Shown here: in pieces, positions 1 through 7,823 of the stretch
Numbering within the stretch: the stretch's first letter is position 1
How the letters are laid out: every line of letters begins with the position of its first letter
NCBI GenBank assembly: GCA_036507695.1
Contig: DATCIR010000343.1
Span: 1-21,784 of the forward strand
Reading direction: 5' to 3'
Source of the DNA: JAKEGK01 sp036507695
Lineage (GTDB): Bacteria > Pseudomonadota > Gammaproteobacteria > SZUA-152
DNA: 21,784 bases
The notes under the pieces: model-generated
Databases searched by the model: none
Told to the model about the DNA's origin: nothing
Seen by the model: only the letters and a program-made list of their open reading frames with translations
Made by a program: the position numbers and the translations under genes

Positions 1-2
1 AA

Positions 3-614
3 ATACTGTTGCAGGATGCAGGAGATAAGCTGGACGGTGAGAACCAGGAACATCTGCAGCGGATTGTAAAATCCGCGGTACATATGGCAGCGCTTATTGA
101 CGACATATTGGAACTTAGCCGTGTATCCCGTTCCGATATGCGCTTGGATGAGGTTAACTTAAGCGGCATTTGTTTGGAACTTCGCAAAACTTTTATCGCA
201 TCAACTCCGGAGCGGCGCGTTGAATGGAATATCCAGCCTGGCTTGGTGGCGCGTGGTGACTATCAATTGCTATACGTGACAATGAGCAATTTACTGAGCA
301 ATGCGTGGAAGTTTACTCAACATCAATCGCCTGCACAGATTGAATTCGGTCTTATGGACAAAGCCGGTGAAAATGTTTATTACGTGCGCGACAATGGTGT
401 TGGGTTTGATATGAAATACAGTGAAAAAATGTTTGGATTATTTCAGCGCCTCCATCGCTCTGATGAGTATGAAGGAACAGGCGTCGGCTTGGCCACCGTG
501 GAACGAATATTGACACGTCACAACGGCTGGGTCAGAGCAGAAGGCGAAGTAGGCAAAGGCGCCACAGTCTATTTTTCACTTCCTGAAAAAACTGACTCAA
601 TCAAGCCTGTCTAA
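3..614 (+). CDS. Sensor histidine kinase, C-terminal part (5' end outside window)
   Basis: The frame is open to the window edge, so the gene is truncated and its sensor domains are not visible. What remains is the second helix of the HisKA dimerisation domain (about residues 1-45, IVKSAVHMAALIDDILELSR), then a HATPase_c domain. In that domain the N box is MSNLLSNAWKFTQ, the G1 box DNGVGFDMKY, the F box MFGLFQRLHR and the G2 box GTGVGLATVERIL. The phosphorylated histidine normally lies just upstream, outside the window. The FQRLHR...GTGVGLATV wording resembles kinases of the phytochrome-like/PAS group, but that is family resemblance only. The protein ends about 12 residues after the last beta strand, with no receiver domain fused at the C-terminus. 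It is followed by about 275 bases without a gene, so it probably does not belong to the aat transcription unit. The signal sensed and any partner regulator cannot be inferred. Confidence 0.9.
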   Translation: MLLQDAGDKLDGENQEHLQRIVKSAVHMAALIDDILELSRVSRSDMRLDEVNLSGICLELRKTFIASTPERRVEWNIQPGLVARGDYQLLYVTMSNLLSNAWKFTQHQSPAQIEFGLMDKAGENVYYVRDNGVGFDMKYSEKMFGLFQRLHRSDEYEGTGVGLATVERILTRHNGWVRAEGEVGKGATVYFSLPEKTDSIKPV

Positions 615-889
615 TACAGCGAATCATTGAATTCTATGCTTGATGGGCAATTTATTCGGATAATAACAAGCAAATAATCATCGAGAAAATCTCTCCCCCT
701 GGCGCCAACGCCCTATCATTAAGTACGTTTCCGCCAGCACTTATTAAAAAGATATTGATTTGACTGTCACTGCATTAAATCACACGCTTAGATTTGGCTC
801 GAACAACTGCTTATAAATCGTGTCATATTGACGGTCAGTCAAATAGAAACTAACCTGCCTTACAGGCTCTTATTTGATTAACAACAACC
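615..889. other. Intergenic region before aat
   Basis: No open frame of interest and no strong hairpin with a T-tract is visible after the kinase stop. A modest promoter-like pair precedes aat near the right end and is listed separately. An 8-bp inverted match (TTTGACTG at 759-766, CAGTCAAA at 836-843) is present but too short and widely spaced to interpret. Confidence 0.5.
828..856 (+). promoter_or_regulatory. Candidate sigma70 promoter for aat
   Basis: TTGACG at 828-833 (5 of 6 to the -35 consensus) is followed after 17 bases by TAACCT at 851-856 (3 of 6 to the -10). Placement about 33 bases before the aat start is reasonable, but the weak -10 makes this tentative. Confidence 0.3.
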
Positions 890-1600
890 ATGATAACGCC
901 GTTCCTGATTAATCCAGACAACACTAGCTTTGAGTTTCCCGATGTATCCCTGGCATTGGATGATCCCAATGGGTTGCTGGCCGTGGGCGGTGATTTGTCG
1001 CCGCAAAGGCTGCTCAATGCGTACCGGCACGGTATTTTCCCGTGGTTTAATCCCGGTGAACCGATCCTGTGGTGGTCGCCCGATCCGCGTGCGGTGTTAT
1101 TTCCCGGTAACATTATTATTTCCCGCAGCCTGGGTAAGACGCTGAAGAAAACCTTGTTTTCGGTAACAGTCGATCAGGCTTTTAATGAAGTGATGGCGGC
1201 TTGCCAGGCGCCGCGTGTAAAACAGCGGGGCACTTGGATAACCGCTAAAATGCGCCTGGCTTACAACGAAATGCACCGGCGCGGTTATGCCCATTCCATC
1301 GAATGCTGGCAAAACACCGTGCTGGTGGGAGGTCTTTACGGCATGGCGATCGGCCGGGTTTTTTTCGGTGAATCGATGTTTTCAAAAGTGAATGATGCAT
1401 CCAAAGTTGCATTAGTGGTTTTAACTGACAAACTTATGGAATGGGATTACCAGTTAATTGACTGCCAGGTACAATCGGAGCATCTTATCAGTCTTGGTGC
1501 TGAAACCATTCCCCGTGGGCAATTTTGCGCTTATTTAAACCAATGGTGTCAGCAACCCGTAGCGCGGGATGCCTGGAATAACGAACACACGGCTAAGTAG
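890..1600 (+). CDS. aat: Leucyl/phenylalanyl-tRNA--protein transferase
   Basis: This cytoplasmic enzyme transfers Leu (or Phe) from aminoacyl-tRNA to proteins whose N-terminal residue is Lys or Arg, creating a type 2 N-degron read by ClpS. The 236-residue length fits the family. Recognisable blocks are NGLLAVGGDLSP near residue 28, GIFPWFNPGEPILWWSPDPR at about 48-67, RGTWIT near 107, and the FFGESMFS segment near 160 with the following ACT-like C-terminal fold. The ATG at 890 is the first in-frame start, because a stop (TGA at 875) lies just upstream. No good Shine-Dalgarno is visible, only an AC-rich leader. bpt follows on the same strand after 86 bases, and the ClpS and ClpA genes lie a few kilobases away on the other strand, so the whole N-degron machinery is clustered. 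Confidence 0.97.
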   Translation: MITPFLINPDNTSFEFPDVSLALDDPNGLLAVGGDLSPQRLLNAYRHGIFPWFNPGEPILWWSPDPRAVLFPGNIIISRSLGKTLKKTLFSVTVDQAFNEVMAACQAPRVKQRGTWITAKMRLAYNEMHRRGYAHSIECWQNTVLVGGLYGMAIGRVFFGESMFSKVNDASKVALVVLTDKLMEWDYQLIDCQVQSEHLISLGAETIPRGQFCAYLNQWCQQPVARDAWNNEHTAK

Positions 1601-1686
1601 CTAAGCTTCGAAAAAGTAGCAACGCTTTTGAAAAACAAACATCACTGACAATTCCAGATTGAGTCAACACGCACCCTGATTGCGCT

Positions 1687-2433
1687 ATGGATTCGATAGA
1701 CACCAAAAAATCCGTTAACTCGCTGGCGTTCTTTGCCAGCGAACCACACGCGTGCAGTTACCTGGATAACCGTACTTCGATCTCATTGTTCGCTGACCCC
1801 ACGGTTCCCATGACCATGCCGGTTTACAGCCGTCTGGCGGACTACGGATTCCGGCGCAGCGGTCCCCATATTTATGCGCCTAACTGTCCTCACTGCCAGT
1901 CCTGCATACCGATTCGGCTTCCGGTCGATCACTTCAAGCCAAACCGCTCGCAAAAGAGGGTGCTGAATAAGAATGTTAATTTAACCGTAAAGTGCCTGCC
2001 CGCGGCGTTTCATCAGGAGCATTTTGAACTCTACCAGCGTTATCTCAGTTGCCGGCACGCGGGCAGTTCCATGGAAAATCCCAGCGCGGATGAATATTTA
2101 AGTTTTCTTGCCAGTGACTGGAGCGAAACCTACTTCTATGAGTTTCGAGAAAATGACCGCCTGCTGGCAGTCACCGTCGCGGATAAACTTACTCAAGGCC
2201 TGTCCGCGGTTTACACTTTTTTTGACCCGGCATACGCAGCGCGTGGCCTGGGTAACTTTGCTGTACTGTGGCTGGCGCAGGAAACACAGTCGTTACAATT
2301 GCGTTGGCTCTATCTGGGTTACTGGATTCCCAGCTGCCGAAAAATGCAATACAAGTCTGACTTTAAACCCGCGGAAATTTTCAGCAACGGCCGTTGGACA
2401 CCCCTCACCGGCGCTTATCTCGCGAATATCTAA
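1687..2433 (+). CDS. bpt: Aspartate/glutamate leucyltransferase (Bpt type, ATE family)
   Basis: Bpt enzymes are related in fold to eukaryotic arginyl-tRNA-protein transferases but transfer Leu from Leu-tRNA to proteins with N-terminal Asp or Glu. The 248-residue product has the N-terminal cysteine-rich segment CPHCQSCIPIR (about residues 63-73), an RSQKRVLNKN stretch near 86, SCRH near 121, and the C-terminal acyltransferase-like fold ending LGYWIPSCRKMQYKSDFKP, all typical of the family. The start at 1687 gives the normal family N-terminus (about 15 residues before FFASEPHACSYL). The ribosome binding site is weak. It probably shares a transcript with aat; no terminator is seen in the 86-base gap. 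Bacterial ATE homologues are often annotated as arginyltransferases; the Leu specificity is family knowledge, not something the sequence alone proves. Confidence 0.95.
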   Translation: MDSIDTKKSVNSLAFFASEPHACSYLDNRTSISLFADPTVPMTMPVYSRLADYGFRRSGPHIYAPNCPHCQSCIPIRLPVDHFKPNRSQKRVLNKNVNLTVKCLPAAFHQEHFELYQRYLSCRHAGSSMENPSADEYLSFLASDWSETYFYEFRENDRLLAVTVADKLTQGLSAVYTFFDPAYAARGLGNFAVLWLAQETQSLQLRWLYLGYWIPSCRKMQYKSDFKPAEIFSNGRWTPLTGAYLANI

Positions 2434-2646
2434 AAATTAATCAACTTTTAGTTTTACCCTTCAATATCAATTAGTTGAATCATACTTACGCGCTAAAGAA
2501 ACACCCCCCTACGGACGATATAAAATTCAAAGCAGCACAATATGATGACTTCTTAGGACCAATCTGGTCTCGCTCTGGCGGAAAGGTAAGGGAGGACCCC
2601 CTAATAAGCATTCCAATTCCAAGAACAAGTGAAGAGGCTTGATACC

Positions 2647-2883
2647 ATGCTCAGCTATATCTACAGTGTTGCCAAAGAATTCGAACGCGAACACGGTTTC
2701 AGTCCTAACCTGCTATACATGAACTACGCGCATCTGGAATGCCTGAAACAGCAACTTGAAGATCCCAACGACTTCAATTCCATTCTGGTTTTCCTTGGTA
2801 TGGAACTGATTTTACAGCAGGAAGCCGTACACCCTTCGGTCGCCTGGGCCCATACACCCTGGAAACAAGCCGTTTATATCTAA
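2647..2883 (+). CDS. Small conserved-looking protein of unknown function, 78 aa
   Basis: I do not recognise a named domain. The product is 78 residues, acidic to neutral, soluble-looking, with no signal peptide or transmembrane segment. It starts MLSYIYSVAKEFEREHG, has a leucine-rich central helix (LECLKQQLEDPND), then FLGMELILQQEAVHP and ends with an aromatic SVAWAHTPWKQAVYI tail. A GTG 18 bases upstream (2629) is also open, but ATG 2647 is preferred because AGAGG at 2633-2637 lies nine bases before it. The gene sits alone between bpt and infA, with 213 bases before and 196 after. A stem-loop follows its stop. Codon use resembles its neighbours and the reading frame is bounded by a good ribosome binding site, so I consider it real. 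The function is unknown. Confidence 0.72.
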   Translation: MLSYIYSVAKEFEREHGFSPNLLYMNYAHLECLKQQLEDPNDFNSILVFLGMELILQQEAVHPSVAWAHTPWKQAVYI

Positions 2884-2927
2884 ATACCGTCGTTCATTCA
2901 CGCCAATACCGGTTATTCCCGGCCAAT

Positions 2928-2952
2928 TTACGCTAATACTTGGTTAGCGTAA
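2928..2952 (+). terminator. Stem-loop after the small ORF, possible terminator
   Basis: A perfect 9-bp stem is formed by TTACGCTAA (2928-2936) and TTAGCGTAA (2944-2952) around a 7-base loop. An alternative outer pairing AATTTAC (2925-2931) with GTAAATT (2954-2960) overlaps it. Only a short T run (TTTT, 2959-2962) follows, so termination would be weak. It sits just upstream of the infA promoter candidate and may insulate it. Confidence 0.4.
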
Positions 2953-2960
2953 GGTAAATT

Positions 2961-2989
2961 TTGAAAATTTGCTCCAGATCAGGCATTAT
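2961..2989 (+). promoter_or_regulatory. Candidate sigma70 promoter for infA
   Basis: TTGAAA (2961-2966, 5 of 6) and CATTAT (2984-2989, 4 of 6) are separated by exactly 17 bases. This predicts a transcription start near 2996 and an infA leader of about 84 bases. Of the promoter-like pairs I found in this window it is one of the two best. Confidence 0.5.
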
Positions 2990-3006
2990 GTGCCACGAAT
3001 TACCGT

Positions 3007-3030
3007 AACTGGCCCATTTCATGGGCAGTT
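3007..3030 (+). promoter_or_regulatory. Hairpin in the infA leader
   Basis: AACTGGCCCAT (3007-3017) pairs with ATGGGCAGTT (3021-3030) to give a 10-bp stem with one bulged G and a TTC loop. It lies between the predicted infA transcription start and its ribosome binding site. It is not followed by a proper T-tract, so a leader-structure or mRNA-stability role is as likely as attenuation. The function is unproven. Confidence 0.4.
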
Positions 3031-3079
3031 TGTAATCGCCCGTTCATTCTGTCTTATCAGTCTTTGAGTTTAGGAATCT

Positions 3080-3298
3080 ATGCCGAAAGAAGAACATATA
3101 GAAATGGAAGGTACTGTCGTTGAGACCTTACCCAACACCATGTTTCGTGTTGAACTGGAAAACGGACATGTCGTTACCGCGCATATATCCGGAAAAATGC
3201 GCAAGCATTACATTCGTATTTTGACCGGCGATAAAGTCACCGTACAATTGACGCCTTATGATCTAAGCAAAGGCCGTATTGTGTTCCGCGCTCGTTAA
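3080..3298 (+). CDS. infA: Translation initiation factor IF-1
   Basis: IF-1 is a single S1/OB-fold protein that binds the ribosomal A site during initiation and helps IF-2 and IF-3 select the initiator tRNA. The 72-residue product is exactly the usual length and reads through the canonical landmarks: MPKEEHIEMEGTVVETLPNT, FRVELENGHVVTAHISGKMR, the KHYIRILTGDKVTVQLTPYD block and the terminal GRIVFRAR. AGGA lies about 7 bases before the ATG. It is a single-gene unit with its own promoter candidate and leader hairpin, convergent with clpA across a shared hairpin terminator. infA next to aat, bpt and clpA is a common arrangement in Gammaproteobacteria. Confidence 0.98.
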   Translation: MPKEEHIEMEGTVVETLPNTMFRVELENGHVVTAHISGKMRKHYIRILTGDKVTVQLTPYDLSKGRIVFRAR

Positions 3299-3368
3299 TC
3301 CGTCCCCGTTAATAAAATCCGATCCTATCCTTTGGGTTTAATTTTCCGCACAGGCATATTTCCGGCAA

Positions 3369-3403
3369 AACAAATGACGCAGCAGGTTGCTGCGTCATTT
3401 GTT
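3369..3403. terminator. Bidirectional terminator between infA and clpA
   Basis: A perfect 16-bp stem (3369-3384 with 3388-3403) closes on a 3-base GGT loop; the core is GACGCAGCA/TGCTGCGTC. Read leftward it is followed by TTTTGCC, a short T-rich tail suiting clpA; read rightward the stem itself ends in ATTTGTT for infA. It lies 70 bases after the infA stop and 55 after the clpA stop. Confidence 0.85.
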
Positions 3404-3457
3404 AGGGGTCACTTGTTGGAGATTGTTACTGGCGGAAAAACCGTCAGCTAATAGCCA

Positions 3458-5734
3458 TTAGCTGACAGTCAATTTCTCACGTTTTTCTTCAACATCAAAT
3501 TCAAAGGTCAACTGGTCATCTTTGACCGAGACCCTGACTTCACCGCCATCCGCCAGTTTGCCAAACAACAGCTCCTCGGCCAGCGGTTTCTTGATGTTTT
3601 CCCTCACCACCCGCGCCATGGGGCGGGCGCCCATCTTGGCATCATAACCATGCATTGCCAGCCAGATACGCGCATCATTATCAATCATGAGTGTTACTTT
3701 CTTCTCCAGCAGTTGGGTTTCCAGTTCACAGATAAACTTGTCAACCACATGCGATATGGTCCGTTCGTCCAGGGGCTTGAACTGGATTACGGCATCCAGG
3801 CGATTACGAAACTCTGGCGTAAACGTACGTTTGATCGCTTCACTATTATCGGTGTTATGATCCTGGGTGGTAAAACCAATCGACGGACGGCTCATATGTT
3901 CCGCGCCCGCATTGGTGGTCATAACGATAATGATGTTGCGAAAGTCCGCTTTACGCCCGTTGGTATCCGTCAGCGTTCCATGATCCATCACCTGCAATAG
4001 CAGGTTAAACACATCCGGATGGGCTTTTTCAATCTCGTCGAGCAATAACACCGCATGAGGATGCTTGTTCACTTCTTCTGTTAACAAGCCGCCTTGATCG
4101 AATCCGACGTAACCGGGAGGCGCGCCAATCAGACGCGATACGGTATGGCGTTCCATGTATTCCGACATGTCGAACCGCATTAATTCGATACCCATGATTT
4201 GCGCCAACTGCCGGGTCACTTCGGTTTTGCCAACACCGGTAGGCCCCGCGAAAAGAAACGAGCCAATCGGCTTTTGTTCATTACCCAGGCCGGCACGGGC
4301 CATTTTGATCGCGGACGCCAGGGCGGAGATGGCTTCATCCTGCCCGTAAACCACCAGTTTCAGGTCCCGCTCCAGGTTGCGCAACCCTTCCTTATCGGAA
4401 CTTGAAACCTGTTTGGGAGGAATGCGCGCCATCTTGGCTACGATTATCTCGATATCCTTGGCGTTAATGGTTTTCTTGCGTTTGGAAGGTGGCAGCAACC
4501 GCTGACTCGCACCCGCTTCATCAATCACGTCGATGGCTTTATCCGGCAAATGACGTTCGTTGATGTAACGCTCGGAAAGCTCCACGGCAGTCTGTAATGC
4601 CTGACGCGTGAACTTCACCTGATGATGTTCTTCAAAACGGGATTTCAAGCCATTGAGAATCTGCACCGCTTCTTCAACCGTGGGTTCAGACACATCGATC
4701 TTCTGGAAGCGGCGCGCCAGGGCGCGGTCTTTTTCAAAGATTCCGCGGTATTCCTGATAGGTGGTGGAACCCATACATTTGATGTCACCGGATGCCAACA
4801 CCGGTTTGATAAGATTGGATGCATCCATGGCGCCGCCGGATGCCGCACCCGCGCCGATAATGGTGTGTATCTCGTCGATAAATAATATGGCATGTTGTTC
4901 GCGGCGCAACTGTGACAATACCGCCTTGAGGCGTTTTTCGAAATCACCACGGTATTTTGTTCCCGCGAGCAATGCGCCAAGATCCAAGGAGTAAATCACG
5001 GCATCGGCAAGCACTTCGGGCACTTCACCATCCACGATTTGCTTGGCCAATCCTTCCGCCAGCGCGGTTTTACCGACACCTGCTTCGCCAACAAACAAGG
5101 GATTGTTTTTGCGGCGGCGACACAATACTTGCAGGGTGCGCTCGATTTCGGACTTGCGGCCAATCAGCGGATCAATCTTGCCCTGCATTGCCAACTGGTT
5201 GAGGTTGGTCGCATAGCTTTCCAGGGGGGTCTTGCTTTGGGTTTCAGGTTCCGCCTCGTCTTCAGTATGCGGCAACACGGAATCCCGCTCGGATTGGTCG
5301 TCAATCTTCGAGATGCCATGGGCAATGAAATTCACAACGTCAAGCCGCGCAATATGTTGTTTTGATAACAGGTAAACCGCTTGCGATTCCTGTTCACTGA
5401 AAATCGCCACCAGCACATTAGCGCCGGTGACTTCCTTGTTTCCGGAAGACTGCACCTGGAACACGGCGCGTTGCAGGACTCGCTGAAATCCCAAAGTCGG
5501 TTCAATTTCACGATCATCGCCGTCCTGAAGCACCGGCGTGGTTTCCTCTAAAAACTCTTCCAGTTCCCTTTTCAATTGAATTAGGTTAGCGCCGCAGGCA
5601 CGCAGAGCATTATTGCTCGTCGGATTATCCACCAAGGCCAACAGTAAGTGTTCCACGGTCATGAATTCATGACGCTTCACACGCGCTTCCTTGAATGCAA
5701 CATTAAGAGTCTGTTCTAACTCTTCACTCAACAT
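3458..5734 (-). CDS. clpA: ATP-dependent Clp protease ATP-binding subunit ClpA
   Basis: ClpA is the hexameric AAA+ unfoldase that feeds substrates into the ClpP peptidase chamber in the cytoplasm. The 758-residue product matches the E. coli length. It has the double Clp-N repeat (about residues 1-145, start MLSEELEQTLNVAFKEAR), an acidic linker, and a first AAA+ module with Walker A GEAGVGKT near 215 and Walker B ILFIDEIHTI. The second AAA+ module has Walker A GPTGVGKT near 495 and Walker B AVLLLDEIEKAHPD. The ClpP-docking loop is present as SIGFTTQ (an IGF/IGL-type tripeptide), followed by the sensor-2 block GARPMARVV. The ATG has AGAGGTG upstream. It lies 40 bases after clpS in one leftward operon, so adaptor and unfoldase are co-expressed. 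No anomalies were seen. Confidence 0.98.
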   Translation of the reverse strand: MLSEELEQTLNVAFKEARVKRHEFMTVEHLLLALVDNPTSNNALRACGANLIQLKRELEEFLEETTPVLQDGDDREIEPTLGFQRVLQRAVFQVQSSGNKEVTGANVLVAIFSEQESQAVYLLSKQHIARLDVVNFIAHGISKIDDQSERDSVLPHTEDEAEPETQSKTPLESYATNLNQLAMQGKIDPLIGRKSEIERTLQVLCRRRKNNPLFVGEAGVGKTALAEGLAKQIVDGEVPEVLADAVIYSLDLGALLAGTKYRGDFEKRLKAVLSQLRREQHAILFIDEIHTIIGAGAASGGAMDASNLIKPVLASGDIKCMGSTTYQEYRGIFEKDRALARRFQKIDVSEPTVEEAVQILNGLKSRFEEHHQVKFTRQALQTAVELSERYINERHLPDKAIDVIDEAGASQRLLPPSKRKKTINAKDIEIIVAKMARIPPKQVSSSDKEGLRNLERDLKLVVYGQDEAISALASAIKMARAGLGNEQKPIGSFLFAGPTGVGKTEVTRQLAQIMGIELMRFDMSEYMERHTVSRLIGAPPGYVGFDQGGLLTEEVNKHPHAVLLLDEIEKAHPDVFNLLLQVMDHGTLTDTNGRKADFRNIIIVMTTNAGAEHMSRPSIGFTTQDHNTDNSEAIKRTFTPEFRNRLDAVIQFKPLDERTISHVVDKFICELETQLLEKKVTLMIDNDARIWLAMHGYDAKMGARPMARVVRENIKKPLAEELLFGKLADGGEVRVSVKDDQLTFEFDVEEKREKLTVS

Positions 5735-5774
5735 TTTGACACCTCTCGCAAGACCTTGAACCTCGCAAGACCGC

Positions 5775-6101
5775 CTACACGGTTTCCATCGTACACAGCA
5801 AAGGATGCTGGTTGGTCCGGGAGTACTCGTTGACTTGCGCCACTTTCGTCTCGGCGATTTCCCTTATGTACACTCCACACAAACCTTTTCCTTGCGTGTG
5901 CACATGGAGCATAACCCGAGTTGCTTTCGCACGGTCCATACGGAAAAACTTTTCTAACACATGAACGACAAACTCCATGGGAGTAAAATCGTCGTTTATC
6001 AGTACTACCTGATACATTGGCGGCCGTTTTAGCTTAGGTCTTGACTCCTGGACCGCTAAATCTTCGTCCCTTTGTGAATTATTTCCAGTATTCATCGACA
6101 T
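5775..6101 (-). CDS. clpS: ATP-dependent Clp protease adaptor ClpS
   Basis: ClpS is the N-recognin that binds Leu, Phe, Tyr or Trp at protein N-termini and delivers them to ClpA. The ClpS core is plain: YQVVLINDDFTPMEFVVHVL (the NDD and MEF residues form the N-degron pocket), the HVHTQGKGLCGVY helix-turn, and ETKVAQVNEYSR...HPLLCTME. With ATG 6101 the protein is 108 residues, close to E. coli ClpS. A TTG at 6113 would add four residues and has GGAAA five bases upstream, whereas the ATG has no clear Shine-Dalgarno, so the start is uncertain by up to 12 bases. The flexible N-terminal extension needed for ClpA engagement is present (about 25 residues). A short hairpin, AAACGG/CCGTTT (6113-6127), overlaps the initiation region. 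Confidence 0.96.
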   Translation of the reverse strand: MSMNTGNNSQRDEDLAVQESRPKLKRPPMYQVVLINDDFTPMEFVVHVLEKFFRMDRAKATRVMLHVHTQGKGLCGVYIREIAETKVAQVNEYSRTNQHPLLCTMETV

Positions 6102-6430
6102 AAGTTTAGACAAAACGGTTTCCGTTTCCTGTAACTTAGGATATAGACAATGGAATCAATAAAAAAACTCATAAACCACCATACATGGCCAATCGAGTGC
6201 TTCCTTGATGTTAAAGCAAATATTATGACTTTGTAAAACTTTAGTCAAAAATCCACGTAAAAACATAGCTTTATGACACCAACCGAAAGCAATAAATAGC
6301 GCTGATTAATTCGGGCTGACGACAACATAACCATACACGGTAGCGATATTACCGAAGGCATCGCTAACCTATTGGTGTTTACGGGCTAGTCCGCCGGGTG
6401 ACCTGTATTGATCGCTGCCGAGGTTGGCTA
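6102..6430. other. Intergenic region between icd and clpS
   Basis: This region of about 330 bases has no convincing gene. It holds the clpS promoter candidate (listed separately), the hairpin AAACGG/CCGTTT over the clpS start, and a 7-bp stem TAGCGAT (6341-6347)/ATCGCTA (6360-6366) about 65-90 bases past the icd stop. The stem has no T-tract in either direction, so it is at best a weak icd 3' end. The middle is AT-rich. Confidence 0.5.
6220..6248 (-). promoter_or_regulatory. Candidate sigma70 promoter for clpS-clpA
   Basis: On the minus strand TTGACT (6248-6243, 5 of 6) and TAATAT (6225-6220, 4 of 6) are separated by exactly 17 bases. The predicted start near 6212 gives a leader of about 110 bases to clpS. 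Confidence 0.5.
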
Positions 6431-7687
6431 TTACATATGTTTAATAACCGCCTGAGCAAAACCGGAACAGCTCACCAAGCTGGCTCCGCTCATCAAGCGT
6501 TCTAAATCATACGTTACCGTTTTTGCTTTTATTGCACCTGACATTCCCTTAATAACCAGATCAGCGGCATCTTGCCAGCCTAAATGCCGCAGCATCATTT
6601 CACCCGAGAGGATCAATGAACCGGGATTAACCTTGTCCTGCCCGGCGTAGCGCGGCGCCGTGCCGTGAGTGGCTTCAAACATGGCGACGGTATCCGACAT
6701 ATTGGCGCCCGGCGCGATACCGATACCGCCCACCTGCGCGGCCAGTGCATCAGAAATATAATCACCGTTCAAGTTCAGTGTCGCCACCACGCTATACTCC
6801 TTGGGCCGCAGCAAAATCTGCTGCAAAAACGCATCGGCAATCACATCTTTAACGACAATGGGCTTGCCGGTACGGGGATTGAGAATCCTGCACCACGGGC
6901 CGCCATCGATTTCTGTCGCCGCAAATTCGGCTTTGGCCAATTCATAGCCCCAAGTCTTGAACGCACCCTCGGTAAATTTCATGATATTACCCTTGTGCAC
7001 CAGGGTGACCGAATCACGGTTATTGTCGATGGCATACTGGAACGCTTTGCGCACCAGGCGTTTGGTGCCTTCGCTGGATACCGGTTTGATACCGATGCCT
7101 GACGTCTCGGGAAAACGAATTTTGGTTACGCCCATTTCGTTTTGCAGGAACTTGATAACTTTTTTAACGTCCGGCGTTCCGGCTTCCCATTCAATGCCCG
7201 CGTAAATATCTTCGGAATTTTCCCGGAAAATGACCATATCCGTGTGTTCCGGTTCCTTGAGCGGACTGGGTGTACCATCGTAATAACGCACCGGGCGCAT
7301 GCAGACATACAAATCGAGCTGCTGACGCAAGGTGACATTCAATGAGCGAATCCCTCCACCCACCGGGGTGGTCAGCGGACCTTTAATTGACACGACATAA
7401 TCCCGAACTGCCTCGAGGGTTTCGTCAGGCAACCACACATTGCTGCCGTAAACCCGCGTCGCTTTTTCACCGGCATAAACTTCCATCCAGGCAATGCCGC
7501 GCCGCCCATTGGAAGCCTTGGCGACGGCGGCATCAATGACTTTGCGCATGGCCGGGGTCACATCAATGCCGATACCGTCGCCTTCGATAAAGGGAATAAT
7601 GGGGCGATCCGGTACTTGCAAGCTATTATCCGAATTCACCTGAATTTTGCCACCATCGCAGGGTACAACTATTTTTTCAAAGGCCAT
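6431..7687 (-). CDS. icd: Isocitrate dehydrogenase (NADP+)
   Basis: This enzyme catalyses oxidative decarboxylation of isocitrate to 2-oxoglutarate in the TCA cycle. It is a homodimer of the E. coli Icd type (418 residues here, 416 in E. coli). Diagnostic segments are TTPVGGGIRSLNVTLRQQLD, which carries the active-site serine that AceK phosphorylates in enterics, the FRENSEDIYAGIEW loop, LVHKGNIMKFTEGAF, and the cofactor loop HGTAPRYAGQDKVNP. In E. coli the NADP-specific loop reads PKYAGQDKV; the Lys-to-Arg change keeps a positive charge and the Tyr is retained, so NADP specificity is likely. An in-frame GTG lies 6 bases upstream, but ATG 7687 has GGAG five bases before it and is preferred. 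Icd upstream of clpS-clpA is a common gammaproteobacterial order. No AceK gene is in the window, so phosphoregulation is not established. Confidence 0.97.
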   Translation of the reverse strand: MAFEKIVVPCDGGKIQVNSDNSLQVPDRPIIPFIEGDGIGIDVTPAMRKVIDAAVAKASNGRRGIAWMEVYAGEKATRVYGSNVWLPDETLEAVRDYVVSIKGPLTTPVGGGIRSLNVTLRQQLDLYVCMRPVRYYDGTPSPLKEPEHTDMVIFRENSEDIYAGIEWEAGTPDVKKVIKFLQNEMGVTKIRFPETSGIGIKPVSSEGTKRLVRKAFQYAIDNNRDSVTLVHKGNIMKFTEGAFKTWGYELAKAEFAATEIDGGPWCRILNPRTGKPIVVKDVIADAFLQQILLRPKEYSVVATLNLNGDYISDALAAQVGGIGIAPGANMSDTVAMFEATHGTAPRYAGQDKVNPGSLILSGEMMLRHLGWQDAADLVIKGMSGAIKAKTVTYDLERLMSGASLVSCSGFAQAVIKHM

Positions 7688-7823
7688 GGACACTCCATAT
7701 AAGTTGGCATATCACCGCACACGAAGTGCGTTATCTTAGCATTTTTCCGCAAGTCTGGAAGTTTTAAGAAAATACGGGGTGGGTGAGGGTTTGCGCCAAA
7801 GCGCCACACGGCTAGCGCGTGTA

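Noticed and set aside
759..843. Inverted match TTTGACTG/CAGTCAAA before aat
   Set aside because: Only 8 bp with about 70 bases between arms; expected by chance at this scale.
3650..5365. Multiple rightward frames opposite clpA
   Set aside because: They are antisense to a fully conserved ClpA sequence, with low-plausibility composition.
6341..6366. Stem TAGCGAT/ATCGCTA as the icd terminator
   Set aside because: It has a 7-bp stem, a 12-base loop and no T-tract on either strand.
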